Below, in pieces: positions 24,989 to 34,023 of a DNA stretch of 64,000 nt (the stretch's first letter is position 1; each line of letters opens with the position of its first letter). Location: contig NZ_CP025938.1 of the NCBI RefSeq assembly GCF_002893765.1, forward strand, positions 3,491,501 through 3,555,500, written 5' to 3'. The translations under genes were made by a program, and so were the position numbers. Below the pieces are notes generated by a model. That model was not told the origin of the DNA and searched no databases. It saw only the letters and a program-made list of their open reading frames with translations. This stretch comes from Tamlana carrageenivorans. GTDB lineage: Bacteria > Bacteroidota > Bacteroidia > Flavobacteriales > Flavobacteriaceae.

Positions 24989-25441
24989 TTAAATCTTTTT
25001 TACTTGAACGGCGTTCATGCCTTTTTGACCACGTTCTAGCTCGTAAGTCACTTTATCATTTTCCTCAATAGGCTCTAAAGTACCGCTTATATGAACAAAA
25101 TATTTTTCCTGATTCACACTATCAATAATAAATCCGAAACCTTTAGAATGATCAAAGAAAGACACTTTACCTTCTTTTGCAACTGGCTCTTCTTCTTCGC
25201 GATCTTCTTTTTTAGGAATTCCTAATTCAATGGATTCGGCCTCAATCTTTTCACGCATTGCAGGATCTGGAGGTGTGTCTGTTAGATTCCCGTTAAAATC
25301 AACGTAAGCAAATTGAATCCCTTGTGGGTTTTCTTTAGCTTCCGCTCTTCGAGCTTCTTTCTTTTTTTGCTTTTCCTCACGTTTTTTTAAACGTTTCTTT
25401 TCTTTTTCAATTTTGTTAAAGGTAACTTGCGATTTTGCCAT
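24989..25441 (-). CDS. Cold-shock-domain protein with charged N-terminal extension
   Basis: A 150-residue protein. The N-terminal about 40 residues are almost all Lys, Glu and Arg and probably form a basic coiled or disordered RNA-contact arm. The C-terminal 60 residues form a cold-shock domain, with RNP1-like KGFGFI and RNP2-like KYFVHIS, the single-stranded nucleic-acid-binding strands. It probably acts as an RNA chaperone. It is longer than CspA (about 70 residues) and matches the long Csp proteins common in flavobacteria. A well-placed promoter lies 42 bases upstream. Nearby RNA helicase genes fit a shared role in RNA handling. Confidence 0.86.
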   Translation of the reverse strand: MAKSQVTFNKIEKEKKRLKKREEKQKKKEARRAEAKENPQGIQFAYVDFNGNLTDTPPDPAMREKIEAESIELGIPKKEDREEEEPVAKEGKVSFFDHSKGFGFIIDSVNQEKYFVHISGTLEPIEENDKVTYELERGQKGMNAVQVKKI

Positions 25442-25483
25442 AGTTTATCTATTCGAACAGAATTTAATGTGTTAATTATACTG

Positions 25484-25515
25484 CAAAGATAAAGCTTATT
25501 TTAAGTAAGCTACAA
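25484..25515 (-). promoter_or_regulatory. Promoter of the cold-shock-domain gene
   Basis: On the minus strand TTG (25515-25513), 21 bases, TATCTTTG (25491-25484) matches the Bacteroidota promoter consensus in both boxes and in spacing. The ATG at 25441 follows after 42 bases. Confidence 0.72.
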
Positions 25516-25544
25516 TTATTCATGTTATTATTAAGAAGGATGAC

Positions 25545-27152
25545 TTAATCTTCTGGAGGAAAACCATGGATTTCTTCAAAAACTTCATCAAAATTAGAGC
25601 GTAAATATGAATTTAGCTTTTTTCGATAATCCCCTTTTAACCAATCTACAAAGTTATAAGTACTTTTACTAATACACTTGGTGTAACGTTGAATTCTAAA
25701 ATCGATATCATCGCCTAACATTTTAGCTAAGGCAATGGCATCGTATACATCTTCACTGTTTTCAATACAAATTTTAGCATGCTGCTCAATAGAACGCTCT
25801 AATACTACTTTTGAAGATTCTCCATTTCTAATAGAATCCACGTAGGTTTTTTGAATATCGAAATACACATCTTTAGATTTACTAAACTCAGCACGTAGGT
25901 CATCCGGCATTTCATATCTAAAATTACTCTCTAGATCTTCATCACTTAAAATAGAATCTAAGTAATAAGTTGGCGATTTAAAAATACGTTGCCAATCTAG
26001 GTCTTCACCCCAAGGACCAAATCTGTGGAAGTTATTTCCTAAATCGATTACAGAAAAGGTTTTCTTATTTTTCAATATACGCGACCCACGACCAATCATT
26101 TGATAGTAAAGGGTTAAGGATTTAGTCGCTCTGTTTAAGATGATACTATCAACGGTAGGTTCATCAAAACCAGTGGTTAAAATACTTACCGAAGTTAAAA
26201 TGGCATCTGGTGTATTTTTAAACCATTTTAATATCATAGCACGCTCTTTTTTACTATTGGTATTATCTAAATGTGCAATAGGATATCCGGCTCTTCTAAA
26301 GGTATCATAAACATGTAAAGAGGTATTAATACCATTATTAAAAATTAAAGTTTTCTTGCCTTTAGAGCGTTCTTCGTAAGCTTGTAACAATTTGGATAAC
26401 ATGTCATTGTCGGTATACAAGTCTTCCGATGATTTCACCGTATAATCACCATTCGCTCCAACCACTAACGAAGTTAAACCTACGTTATAAGTAAACATTT
26501 CGGCACGTGCTAAAAAGCCATTTTCAATTAGAGACTCTATACTCTCCCCTACAATAAGTTCATCATAATTATCGGTCATTGGCAATTCAATGCTAGAACT
26601 TAAAGGCGTTGCGGTAACACCTAAAATAAACGACTGGCTAAAGAATTTAAATAATTTTGTAAACGAATTGTAGTGTGCCTCATCGATAATCACTAATCCA
26701 ATATCAGAAATATCAAGTTTATCGTCGTTTAATCGGTTGTTTAGGGTTTCAACCATGGCTACAAAGCAACTGTAATCGGCTTGATCACTTAAATCTGCTT
26801 TACTATCTACCACTTTATTATGAACACCAAATTCGGTTAACACTTTCGATGTTTGACGACACAACTCAATACGGTGGGTCATGACCAAAACCTTTTTCTT
26901 ATGGTGCTTTAAATATTGTCTAACAATTTCAGAGAAAATTACTGTTTTCCCTCCACCAGTAGGTAGCTGATATAGCAAATGATAATCATCTGGAGACTCT
27001 TCAAAGGCTTTAAATATTTTATCTATTGCCCCTTTTTGATAGCTATACAGATCTTTTCCTTCTTTTCTTTCTTCTAATTCCGCTTTTGTTGCCGACATGC
27101 TTAAAATTTTATGACGTGCAAAAATAACATCTTTAAAGGGTTTATCATACAT
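25545..27152 (-). CDS. Superfamily II DEAD/DEAH-type helicase
   Basis: A 535-residue helicase. Visible are motif I QLPTGGGKTVIF (about residues 61-72), Ia THRIELCRQ, II IIDEAHYNS, III GVTATPL and VI QMIGRGSR. The DEAH variant and the sequence around it place it with the RAD25/type-I-restriction-like branch of SF2, as in many stand-alone bacterial DNA helicases, rather than with RNA DEAD-box enzymes. No nuclease or restriction genes are next to it. The C-terminal about 150 residues are helical and acidic with no named domain. An IS copy lies about 120 bases upstream with its transposase reading in the same direction, so transcription may read through from it. Confidence 0.82.
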   Translation of the reverse strand: MYDKPFKDVIFARHKILSMSATKAELEERKEGKDLYSYQKGAIDKIFKAFEESPDDYHLLYQLPTGGGKTVIFSEIVRQYLKHHKKKVLVMTHRIELCRQTSKVLTEFGVHNKVVDSKADLSDQADYSCFVAMVETLNNRLNDDKLDISDIGLVIIDEAHYNSFTKLFKFFSQSFILGVTATPLSSSIELPMTDNYDELIVGESIESLIENGFLARAEMFTYNVGLTSLVVGANGDYTVKSSEDLYTDNDMLSKLLQAYEERSKGKKTLIFNNGINTSLHVYDTFRRAGYPIAHLDNTNSKKERAMILKWFKNTPDAILTSVSILTTGFDEPTVDSIILNRATKSLTLYYQMIGRGSRILKNKKTFSVIDLGNNFHRFGPWGEDLDWQRIFKSPTYYLDSILSDEDLESNFRYEMPDDLRAEFSKSKDVYFDIQKTYVDSIRNGESSKVVLERSIEQHAKICIENSEDVYDAIALAKMLGDDIDFRIQRYTKCISKSTYNFVDWLKGDYRKKLNSYLRSNFDEVFEEIHGFPPED

Positions 27153-27273
27153 GAATTGACTTAAAATTATGTTGTGTTTTTATAGTATTCACTAAGCAAA
27201 AGATTATTAAGCCATTAATTGCAAGTTGAAAACTAAAAATAATGCGATAAAAAGTGATATCTTTATTTTAAAT

Positions 27274-28659
27274 TATTGTTGTCCGATAAAAAACAGAATT
27301 AGCTAAAAAAGCTTTGGTGTTGGCCTTTTTTATTGATCGCACTCTTTATTTTGAAAACAGAACCTCCTTATGGGTCAAAAAGGCTTAATTGCCCAATGTT
27401 TTTGGTTGTAATCTCTTCCCAATTAGCTTCTGGGTTTTTCAGGAATTTGAACAAATCGATATATGTCATCAAATGGTATCGTATGACGGACATCATATTG
27501 GAATAAGCCCAGTTTCTTTGGGCTTTTCTTTGGATCACAAGCATAATGAGCTGGATTATCAAACTGACCCAGATTTGTATTTCGATGGCATTTTGATTGT
27601 CTCCCAAAAAATACTTTAGCGGAAAGTTCTGTTTAAGCCGCTTGAACATCGTCTCAATCTGCCACCTATTTTTATAGATGTCGGCTATTTTGTCTGCATC
27701 AAGATCATAATTATTAGTGATGAACTCATAAACTTTTTGGTGCTTTTCGTGCCAAAAAGCGATTCTCCTCAGGGAAAAAGCGTTGCCGTTTTTGTCCGTA
27801 AGCCCTATTTTTTCGTCCTTTAGGACAGCATCGTCCACTTTATTGGAGATATCAAACTCTTCAAGGCTTGTATAGCGAGCATTGTCCTTTTGCCGAGTCA
27901 CAAAGTAAACATCTTCCAGTGTCCATTTTTGGTATTGCTCATAATCCACATACCCTTTGTCAAAAACCACATAAGAGCCCTTCTTGAGTTCCAGGTCTTT
28001 TAAAAAGGTGTGGTCGTGCGTGGCCGCGCTTGAAAACTTAATCAGACAAGGAACGTCTTCCATGGCGTTTATCATAGTATGCATCTTGATACCTCCTTTC
28101 TTTTTGCCGTTGAGCGGGTTCCTTCCTACACCTTTAAGAATGTCACTAAATAGGGGGATGGTCGAGGAATCAACGATTTTAAGGTTCTTCACTGCAGGTT
28201 CTAAGGGTCTGCTGTCCGATAAAAAGCGATGGTAACGTTTGTAGAGTAAATGATAAATATCGGCAAATACTTCAGAGCTTCTTCTCCTGTTAGCATCTGA
28301 CAAGGTACTGCGTTTTGGAAAGTCCGTGAGTCCTAGATGGTTGATCTTTCCCTCGCAGGCAAGCATAATACTGGAAACCTCACGAAGTGAGCTACAGCCA
28401 CTGATCACGGTAAATACCATAGTGGCCAAATGCTCATAGGTGGTAAACTTTTTGGTATAGCGATCGCTGTTGTGCTTTTTGGCTGTCCGATGAACATCTT
28501 TGGGCAAAATGAAATTTAATACCTGTTTGATTATGGGTTGTCCGCTAAAGTTTTTACTTTTATTCATATCTTGGATGTGTGATAACTTCAAGATACAAAA
28601 TAAGCGGGAAATCCTATCTTGGAAATCCCGCTTTTAAAATCTTTTATCGGACACTAATG
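27274..28659 (-). mobile_element. IS4-family insertion sequence, copy 1 (1386 bp)
   Basis: Terminal inverted repeats are TATTGTTGTCCGATAAAA at the left and the complement of CATTAGTGTCCGATAAAA at the right. It is bounded by a perfect 9-bp target duplication ATTTTAAAT (27265-27273 and 28660-28668). One intact transposase fills it. Copies 2 and 3 and the reconstructed copy 4 have exactly the same length. Confidence 0.93.
27368..28567 (-). CDS. IS4-family transposase (DUF4372 + DDE), copy 1
   Basis: A 399-residue transposase. The N-terminal about 70 residues (KNFSGQPIIKQVLNFILP) match the DUF4372 region of Bacteroidota IS4 elements. The catalytic DDE domain has Asp in IVDSSTIPLF, Asp in VVFDKGYVDYEQY and the IS4 signature Y-x2-R-x3-E-x6-K in YKNRWQIETMFKRLK. 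Start ATG 28567 was chosen because copy 4 has an in-frame TAA just before the same ATG, so the longer TTG start seen in the other copies is not needed. The four copies encode the same protein apart from one Gly-to-Arg change in copy 4. It appears functional. Confidence 0.92.
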   Translation of the reverse strand: MNKSKNFSGQPIIKQVLNFILPKDVHRTAKKHNSDRYTKKFTTYEHLATMVFTVISGCSSLREVSSIMLACEGKINHLGLTDFPKRSTLSDANRRRSSEVFADIYHLLYKRYHRFLSDSRPLEPAVKNLKIVDSSTIPLFSDILKGVGRNPLNGKKKGGIKMHTMINAMEDVPCLIKFSSAATHDHTFLKDLELKKGSYVVFDKGYVDYEQYQKWTLEDVYFVTRQKDNARYTSLEEFDISNKVDDAVLKDEKIGLTDKNGNAFSLRRIAFWHEKHQKVYEFITNNYDLDADKIADIYKNRWQIETMFKRLKQNFPLKYFLGDNQNAIEIQIWVSLIIQLIMLVIQRKAQRNWAYSNMMSVIRYHLMTYIDLFKFLKNPEANWEEITTKNIGQLSLFDP

Positions 28660-28690
28660 ATTTTAAATCTTGAAATTGTTCATTTTTTTT

Positions 28691-30076
28691 TATTATTGTC
28701 CGATAAAAAACAGAATTAGCTAAAAAAGCTTTGGTGTTGGCCTTTTTTATTGATCGCACTCTTTATTTTGAAAACAGAACCTCCTTATGGGTCAAAAAGG
28801 CTTAATTGCCCAATGTTTTTGGTTGTAATCTCTTCCCAATTAGCTTCTGGGTTTTTCAGGAATTTGAACAAATCGATATATGTCATCAAATGGTATCGTA
28901 TGACGGACATCATATTGGAATAAGCCCAGTTTCTTTGGGCTTTTCTTTGGATCACAAGCATAATGAGCTGGATTATCAAACTGACCCAGATTTGTATTTC
29001 GATGGCATTTTGATTGTCTCCCAAAAAATACTTTAGCGGAAAGTTCTGTTTAAGCCGCTTAAACATCGTCTCAATCTGCCACCTATTTTTATAGATGTCG
29101 GCTATTTTGTCTGCGTCAAGATCATAATTATTGGTGATGAACTCATAGACTTTTTGGTGCTTTTCGTGCCAAAAAGCGATTCTCCTCAGGGAAAAAGCGT
29201 TGCCGTTTTTATCCGTAAGCCCTATTTTTTCGTCCTTTAAGACAGCATCGTCCACTTTATTGGAGATATCAAACTCTTCAAGGCTTGTATAGCGAGCATT
29301 GTCCTTTTGCCGAGTCACAAAGTAAACATCTTCCAGTGTCCATTTTTGGTATTGCTCATAATCCACATACCCTTTGTCAAAAACCACATAAGAGCCCTTC
29401 TTGAGTTCCAGGTCTTTTAAAAAGGTGTGGTCGTGCGTGGCCGCGCTTGAAAACTTAATCAGACAAGGAACGTCTTCCATGGCGTTTATCATAGTATGCA
29501 TCTTGATACCTCCTTTCTTTTTGCCGTTGAGCGGGTTCCTTCCTACACCTTTAAGAATGTCGCTAAATAGGGGTATGGTCGAGGAATCAACGATTTTAAG
29601 GTTCTTTACTGCAGGTTCTAAGGGTCTGCTGTCCGATAAAAAGCGATGGTAACGTTTGTAGAGTAAATGATAAATATCGGCAAATACTTCAGAGCTTCTT
29701 CTCCTGTTAGCATCTGACAAGGTACTGCGTTTTGGAAAGTCCGTGAGTCCTAGATGGTTGATCTTTCCCTCGCAGGCAAGCATAATACTGGAAACCTCAC
29801 GAAGTGAGCTACAGCCACTGATCACGGTAAATACCATAGTGGCCAAATGCTCATAGGTGGTAAACTTTTTGGTATAGCGATCGCTGTTGTGCTTTTTGGC
29901 TGTCCGATGAACATCTTTGGGCAAAATGAAATTTAATACCTGTTTGATTATGGGTTGTCCGCTAAAGTTTTTACTTTTATTCATATCTTGGATGTGTGAT
30001 AACTTCAAGATACAAAATAAGCGGGAAATCCTATCTTGGAAATCCCGCTTTTAAAATCTTTTATCGGACACTAATG
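28691..30076 (-). mobile_element. IS4-family insertion sequence, copy 2 (1386 bp)
   Basis: Same element as copy 1, inserted only 31 bases away in the same orientation. A perfect 9-bp target duplication ATTTTTTTT lies at 28682-28690 and 30077-30085. The left terminus reads TATTATTGTCCG rather than TATTGTTGTCCG. Several silent differences from copies 1 and 3 are shared with copy 4. Confidence 0.93.
28785..29984 (-). CDS. IS4-family transposase, copy 2
   Basis: A 399-residue protein identical to that of copy 1, with intact DDE and YREK residues, read from ATG 29984. At the DNA level it differs from copy 1 at scattered, mostly third-position sites, for example GTG for CTA/CTG wobble positions near 29112 and TTT for TTC near 29608. 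Since the protein is unchanged, the differences look like silent divergence between two sub-lineages. Transcription runs toward copy 1 and the helicase at 27152. Confidence 0.92.
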   Translation of the reverse strand: MNKSKNFSGQPIIKQVLNFILPKDVHRTAKKHNSDRYTKKFTTYEHLATMVFTVISGCSSLREVSSIMLACEGKINHLGLTDFPKRSTLSDANRRRSSEVFADIYHLLYKRYHRFLSDSRPLEPAVKNLKIVDSSTIPLFSDILKGVGRNPLNGKKKGGIKMHTMINAMEDVPCLIKFSSAATHDHTFLKDLELKKGSYVVFDKGYVDYEQYQKWTLEDVYFVTRQKDNARYTSLEEFDISNKVDDAVLKDEKIGLTDKNGNAFSLRRIAFWHEKHQKVYEFITNNYDLDADKIADIYKNRWQIETMFKRLKQNFPLKYFLGDNQNAIEIQIWVSLIIQLIMLVIQRKAQRNWAYSNMMSVIRYHLMTYIDLFKFLKNPEANWEEITTKNIGQLSLFDP

Positions 30077-30171
30077 ATTTTTTTTAAAAAAATGTAACAA
30101 AATACAATTTCACCCTTCTAATAAACATTATTAATTAACTCCTTTCAGATTTTTTAACTTTACACATTCAA

Positions 30172-32454
30172 ATGACAACAACAATTTTAAAAATTAGCAG
30201 TGCTTTATTCTTAGTATTAAGTATGATTATACAAACAAACGCACAAAACATTACAGGTTCGTGGGCGGGGAAAATCACAGTTCAAAAAACAGAACTCCCC
30301 CTAATGTTTAACATTTCTAAAGAAGGCGAAGAACTTAGCTGTACCATGGATAGTCCAGCTCAAGGCGCAACAGATATCCCTATGGATGAAGTTACTTTTG
30401 CAGATAACACGATTACGATAAAATTTAACCAAGCCGCTTTAAAATATGTGGGAACTTTTAAAAATGATGTTTTTGATGGGACTTTATTTCAGGGCGGACA
30501 AGAACTGCCTTTAGTTCTAACTAAAACGGTAAAAACCTTGCCTGGAAACACAGATTTACCATCATCGGAAGCAGAATTAGAAAAACTCATGCATTACGAT
30601 AAGGGCAATTATAAGTATTCGGTTGAAGATTATTTTGCAAAACCTAAGGCCAGCGCTTTTTCCTTTTCTCCTAATGGTGATTACTTAGCGTATAAAGAAA
30701 AAGATGAAAATGCTAAAAACCACGTTTATGTTAAAAGCCTTGAAACCGATAAGGTAACCCAGGTTATTAAGGAAGAAGATGAATTAATTCGTGCTTTTGG
30801 ATGGGCTAACAACAACCGACTGGTTTATATCATGGATAAAGGCGGTAATGAAAACTACCATTTATTTGCTGTAAACTTAGATGGAAGCAAGCAAACCGAA
30901 CTAACGCCTTTTGATGGTGTAAAAGTGAATATTCTCAATAGTTTAAAAGAGGATAAAGAGCATATGATTATTTCTATGAATCAAAATAATCCGCAAATTT
31001 TTGAACCTTATAAAATCAATATAACCACTGGAGAATTGGTTCAGCTTTACAAAAATGATGATGCTGCCAATCCAATTGATGGATACGAATTTGATAAAGA
31101 CGGTAAGCTTCGTGGGTTTTCAAGATTACGTGATGGGGTTAACATGGATTTATATTACACCACGGATGGTAAGAATTATGAAATCAAAAAGAAATTAAAC
31201 TGGAAACAAACTTTTAGTATCATTTCTTTTAACTATGCCACCGAGAATCCTCATGACGCCTACGTGGTTTCAAATTTAGATACCGATAAAACGGAAATCT
31301 ATTTATATGATTTAAAAGAAGATAAGGTTATTAAAAAATTATTTTCAAATAAAGAATTTGATGTATCTGGTTTAAGGCTATCTAAAAAGAGAACTTACGA
31401 ATTAGATTATTTTGCTTATGAAGGTGAAAAACAAGAAATTGTTCCTGTAAGTGATTATTTTAAAAAACTTCACAAAAAACTTACGACTAAGTTTCCTAAT
31501 TACAACTACTCTATTGCTGGTGTAACCGATGAAGAAGACAAATATTTAATTTTCCTTCAAAGCGATAAATTATACGGGATGTATTATGCTTACGACCCTA
31601 TTAAAGATGAATTTAAATTACTTTACAATTTAATGCCAAATCTTAAGGAAGAAGACATGGCCGAAATGCGCCCTATTTCTTTTAAAAGTAGAGATGGCAT
31701 GCACATTCATGGGTATATTACATTACCTAAAGCAGCTATAGATGGTAAAAAAGTTCCCGTAATTGTTAACCCTCATGGCGGACCTCAAGGCATACGTGAT
31801 TCGTGGGGATTCAACCCTGAAGCACAACTTTTTGCTAGTCGTGGTTATGCTACGCTGCAAGTAAACTTTAGAATTTCTGGTGGTTATGGTAAATCATTTT
31901 TAGAATCTGGGTTCAAACAAATTGGAAGAAAAGCTATGGATGATGTTGAAGATGGTTTGCGTTATGTGGTAAAAAAAGGTTGGGTTGATAAAAACAATGT
32001 CGCTATTTATGGTGGTAGTCATGGTGGTTATGCTGTATTACGCGGATTAACAAAAACTCCAGATTTATACACTTGTGGTGTCGATTATGTAGGTGTTTCT
32101 AACTTATTTACTTTTATGAATACCATCCCTCCATACTGGAAACCTTATTTAAAAATCATGAAAGAAATTTGGTATGATGAAGAAGTTGCTTCTGAAAAAG
32201 TAATCATGGAAGAAGTTTCTCCGGCATATCACATCGATAAAATTAAAAAACCACTTTTTGTAGTTCAAGGAGCTAACGACCCAAGAGTGAATATTGATGA
32301 ATCGGATCAAATCGTGAAGGCGCTTAGAGAAAAAGGTGTAGATGTGCCTTATATGGTTAAATATGATGAGGGCCACGGATTTCATAAAGAAGAAAACCGA
32401 CTAGATCTTTACAAGGCTATGATGGGTTTTTACGCCAAACATTTAAATAACTAA
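30172..32454 (+). CDS. Secreted prolyl-oligopeptidase-family (S9) peptidase
   Basis: A 760-residue protein with a signal peptide (LKISSALFLVLSMIIQTNAQ, cleavage near residue 24). A small N-terminal beta domain of about 100 residues follows, then a beta-propeller-like region (about 150-490) and a C-terminal alpha/beta-hydrolase domain. The catalytic triad is S616 (YGGSHGGYA), D703 (GANDPRV) and H735 (DEGHGFH). Such enzymes cut oligopeptides in the periplasm. A TAACTTTA box (30155-30162) may be its -7 element. The gene is boxed in by inverted IS copies 2 and 3, 95 bases from one and 39 bases from the other, so it could be mobile. Its own codon use looks like that of neighbouring genes. Confidence 0.9.
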   Translation: MTTTILKISSALFLVLSMIIQTNAQNITGSWAGKITVQKTELPLMFNISKEGEELSCTMDSPAQGATDIPMDEVTFADNTITIKFNQAALKYVGTFKNDVFDGTLFQGGQELPLVLTKTVKTLPGNTDLPSSEAELEKLMHYDKGNYKYSVEDYFAKPKASAFSFSPNGDYLAYKEKDENAKNHVYVKSLETDKVTQVIKEEDELIRAFGWANNNRLVYIMDKGGNENYHLFAVNLDGSKQTELTPFDGVKVNILNSLKEDKEHMIISMNQNNPQIFEPYKINITTGELVQLYKNDDAANPIDGYEFDKDGKLRGFSRLRDGVNMDLYYTTDGKNYEIKKKLNWKQTFSIISFNYATENPHDAYVVSNLDTDKTEIYLYDLKEDKVIKKLFSNKEFDVSGLRLSKKRTYELDYFAYEGEKQEIVPVSDYFKKLHKKLTTKFPNYNYSIAGVTDEEDKYLIFLQSDKLYGMYYAYDPIKDEFKLLYNLMPNLKEEDMAEMRPISFKSRDGMHIHGYITLPKAAIDGKKVPVIVNPHGGPQGIRDSWGFNPEAQLFASRGYATLQVNFRISGGYGKSFLESGFKQIGRKAMDDVEDGLRYVVKKGWVDKNNVAIYGGSHGGYAVLRGLTKTPDLYTCGVDYVGVSNLFTFMNTIPPYWKPYLKIMKEIWYDEEVASEKVIMEEVSPAYHIDKIKKPLFVVQGANDPRVNIDESDQIVKALREKGVDVPYMVKYDEGHGFHKEENRLDLYKAMMGFYAKHLNN

Positions 32455-32493
32455 TTCAAGTATTTATAAAAAGTAAAGCCTTGGGTTTAAACA

Positions 32494-33879
32494 CATTAGT
32501 GTCCGATAAAAGATTTAAAAAGCGGGATTTCCAAGATAGGATTTCCCGCTTATTTTGTATCTTGAAGTTATCACACATCCAAGATATGAATAAAAGTAAA
32601 AACTTTAGCGGACAACCCATAATCAAACAGGTATTAAATTTCATTTTGCCCAAAGATGTTCATCGGACAGCCAAAAAGCACAACAGCGATCGCTATACCA
32701 AAAAGTTTACCACCTATGAGCATTTGGCCACTATGGTATTTACCGTGATCAGTGGCTGTAGCTCACTTCGTGAGGTTTCCAGTATTATGCTTGCCTGCGA
32801 GGGAAAGATCAACCATCTAGGACTCACGGACTTTCCAAAACGCAGTACCTTGTCAGATGCTAACAGGAGAAGAAGCTCTGAAGTATTTGCCGATATTTAT
32901 CATTTACTCTACAAACGTTACCATCGCTTTTTATCGGACAGCAGACCCTTAGAACCTGCAGTGAAGAACCTTAAAATCGTTGATTCCTCGACCATACCCC
33001 TATTTAGTGACATTCTTAAAGGTGTAGGAAGGAACCCGCTCAACGGCAAAAAGAAAGGAGGTATCAAGATGCATACTATGATAAACGCCATGGAAGACGT
33101 TCCTTGTCTGATTAAGTTTTCAAGCGCGGCCACGCACGACCACACCTTTTTAAAAGACCTGGAACTCAAGAAGGGCTCTTATGTGGTTTTTGACAAAGGG
33201 TATGTGGATTATGAGCAATACCAAAAATGGACACTGGAAGATGTTTACTTTGTGACTCGGCAAAAGGACAATGCTCGCTATACAAGCCTTGAAGAGTTTG
33301 ATATCTCCAATAAAGTGGACGATGCTGTCTTAAAGGACGAAAAAATAGGGCTTACGGACAAAAACGGCAATGCTTTTTCCCTGAGGAGAATCGCTTTTTG
33401 GCACGAAAAGCACCAAAAAGTTTATGAGTTCATCACTAATAATTATGATCTTGATGCAGACAAAATAGCCGACATCTATAAAAATAGGTGGCAGATTGAG
33501 ACGATGTTCAAGCGGCTTAAACAGAACTTTCCGCTAAAGTATTTTTTGGGAGACAATCAAAATGCCATCGAAATACAAATCTGGGTCAGTTTGATAATCC
33601 AGCTCATTATGCTTGTGATCCAAAGAAAAGCCCAAAGAAACTGGGCTTATTCCAATATGATGTCCGTCATACGATACCATTTGATGACATATATCGATTT
33701 GTTCAAATTCCTGAAAAACCCAGAAGCTAATTGGGAAGAGATTACAACCAAAAACATTGGGCAATTAAGCCTTTTTGACCCATAAGGAGGTTCTGTTTTC
33801 AAAATAAAGAGTGCGATCAATAAAAAAGGCCAACACCAAAGCTTTTTTAGCTAATTCTGTTTTTTATCGGACAACAATA
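32494..33879 (+). mobile_element. IS4-family insertion sequence, copy 3 (1386 bp)
   Basis: Same element in the plus orientation, with ends CATTAGTGTCCG and CGGACAACAATA. Unlike copies 1 and 2 the 9-base flanks do not match (GTTTAAACA and ATTTAAAAT), so the target duplication is lost or the copy took part in recombination. The right flank is the exact reverse complement of the copy 1 duplication. Confidence 0.92.
32586..33785 (+). CDS. IS4-family transposase, copy 3
   Basis: A 399-residue protein identical to those of copies 1 and 2, with complete catalytic residues, read from ATG 32586. An open frame extends upstream in phase to 32481 through the IS end and flanking DNA. That extension depends on the insertion site and is not conserved, so it is not used. 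Silent sites group this copy with copy 1. It lies 131 bases after the peptidase stop and points away from it. Confidence 0.92.
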   Translation: MNKSKNFSGQPIIKQVLNFILPKDVHRTAKKHNSDRYTKKFTTYEHLATMVFTVISGCSSLREVSSIMLACEGKINHLGLTDFPKRSTLSDANRRRSSEVFADIYHLLYKRYHRFLSDSRPLEPAVKNLKIVDSSTIPLFSDILKGVGRNPLNGKKKGGIKMHTMINAMEDVPCLIKFSSAATHDHTFLKDLELKKGSYVVFDKGYVDYEQYQKWTLEDVYFVTRQKDNARYTSLEEFDISNKVDDAVLKDEKIGLTDKNGNAFSLRRIAFWHEKHQKVYEFITNNYDLDADKIADIYKNRWQIETMFKRLKQNFPLKYFLGDNQNAIEIQIWVSLIIQLIMLVIQRKAQRNWAYSNMMSVIRYHLMTYIDLFKFLKNPEANWEEITTKNIGQLSLFDP

Positions 33880-33959
33880 ATTTAAAATACTCATAATTTC
33901 AAATGAAATTATTTGCGAATAAGGTTTTTATTACAAAAACTTAAACTTGTAGGTCTATA

Positions 33960-33992
33960 TTTGTGTAAATGTAGGCTTTTACAATATATTTG
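33960..33992 (+). promoter_or_regulatory. Promoter of the Collar-protein/adhesin operon
   Basis: TTTG (33960-33963), 21 bases, TATATTTG (33985-33992) matches the Bacteroidota TTTG-N-TAnnTTTG promoter. The ATG at 34024 follows after 31 bases. It lies outside the IS copy 3 end, so the operon has its own promoter. Confidence 0.75.
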
Positions 33993-34023
33993 CAAGTAAT
34001 ATTAACCAAATAATTCATTAATT

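Noticed and set aside
25545..27152. The SF2 helicase as part of a restriction or defence system
   Set aside because: No methyltransferase, nuclease or other defence gene lies beside it; one flank is an IS and the other a cold-shock gene.
27389..29652. Small plus-strand frames (76 and 83 codons) inside the IS4 copies
   Set aside because: They are antisense to the transposase, recur in every copy only because the DNA does, and have no features of their own.
32481..32585. N-terminal extension of the copy 3 transposase into flanking DNA
   Set aside because: It depends on the insertion site and is absent from the other copies; copy 4 even has a stop there.
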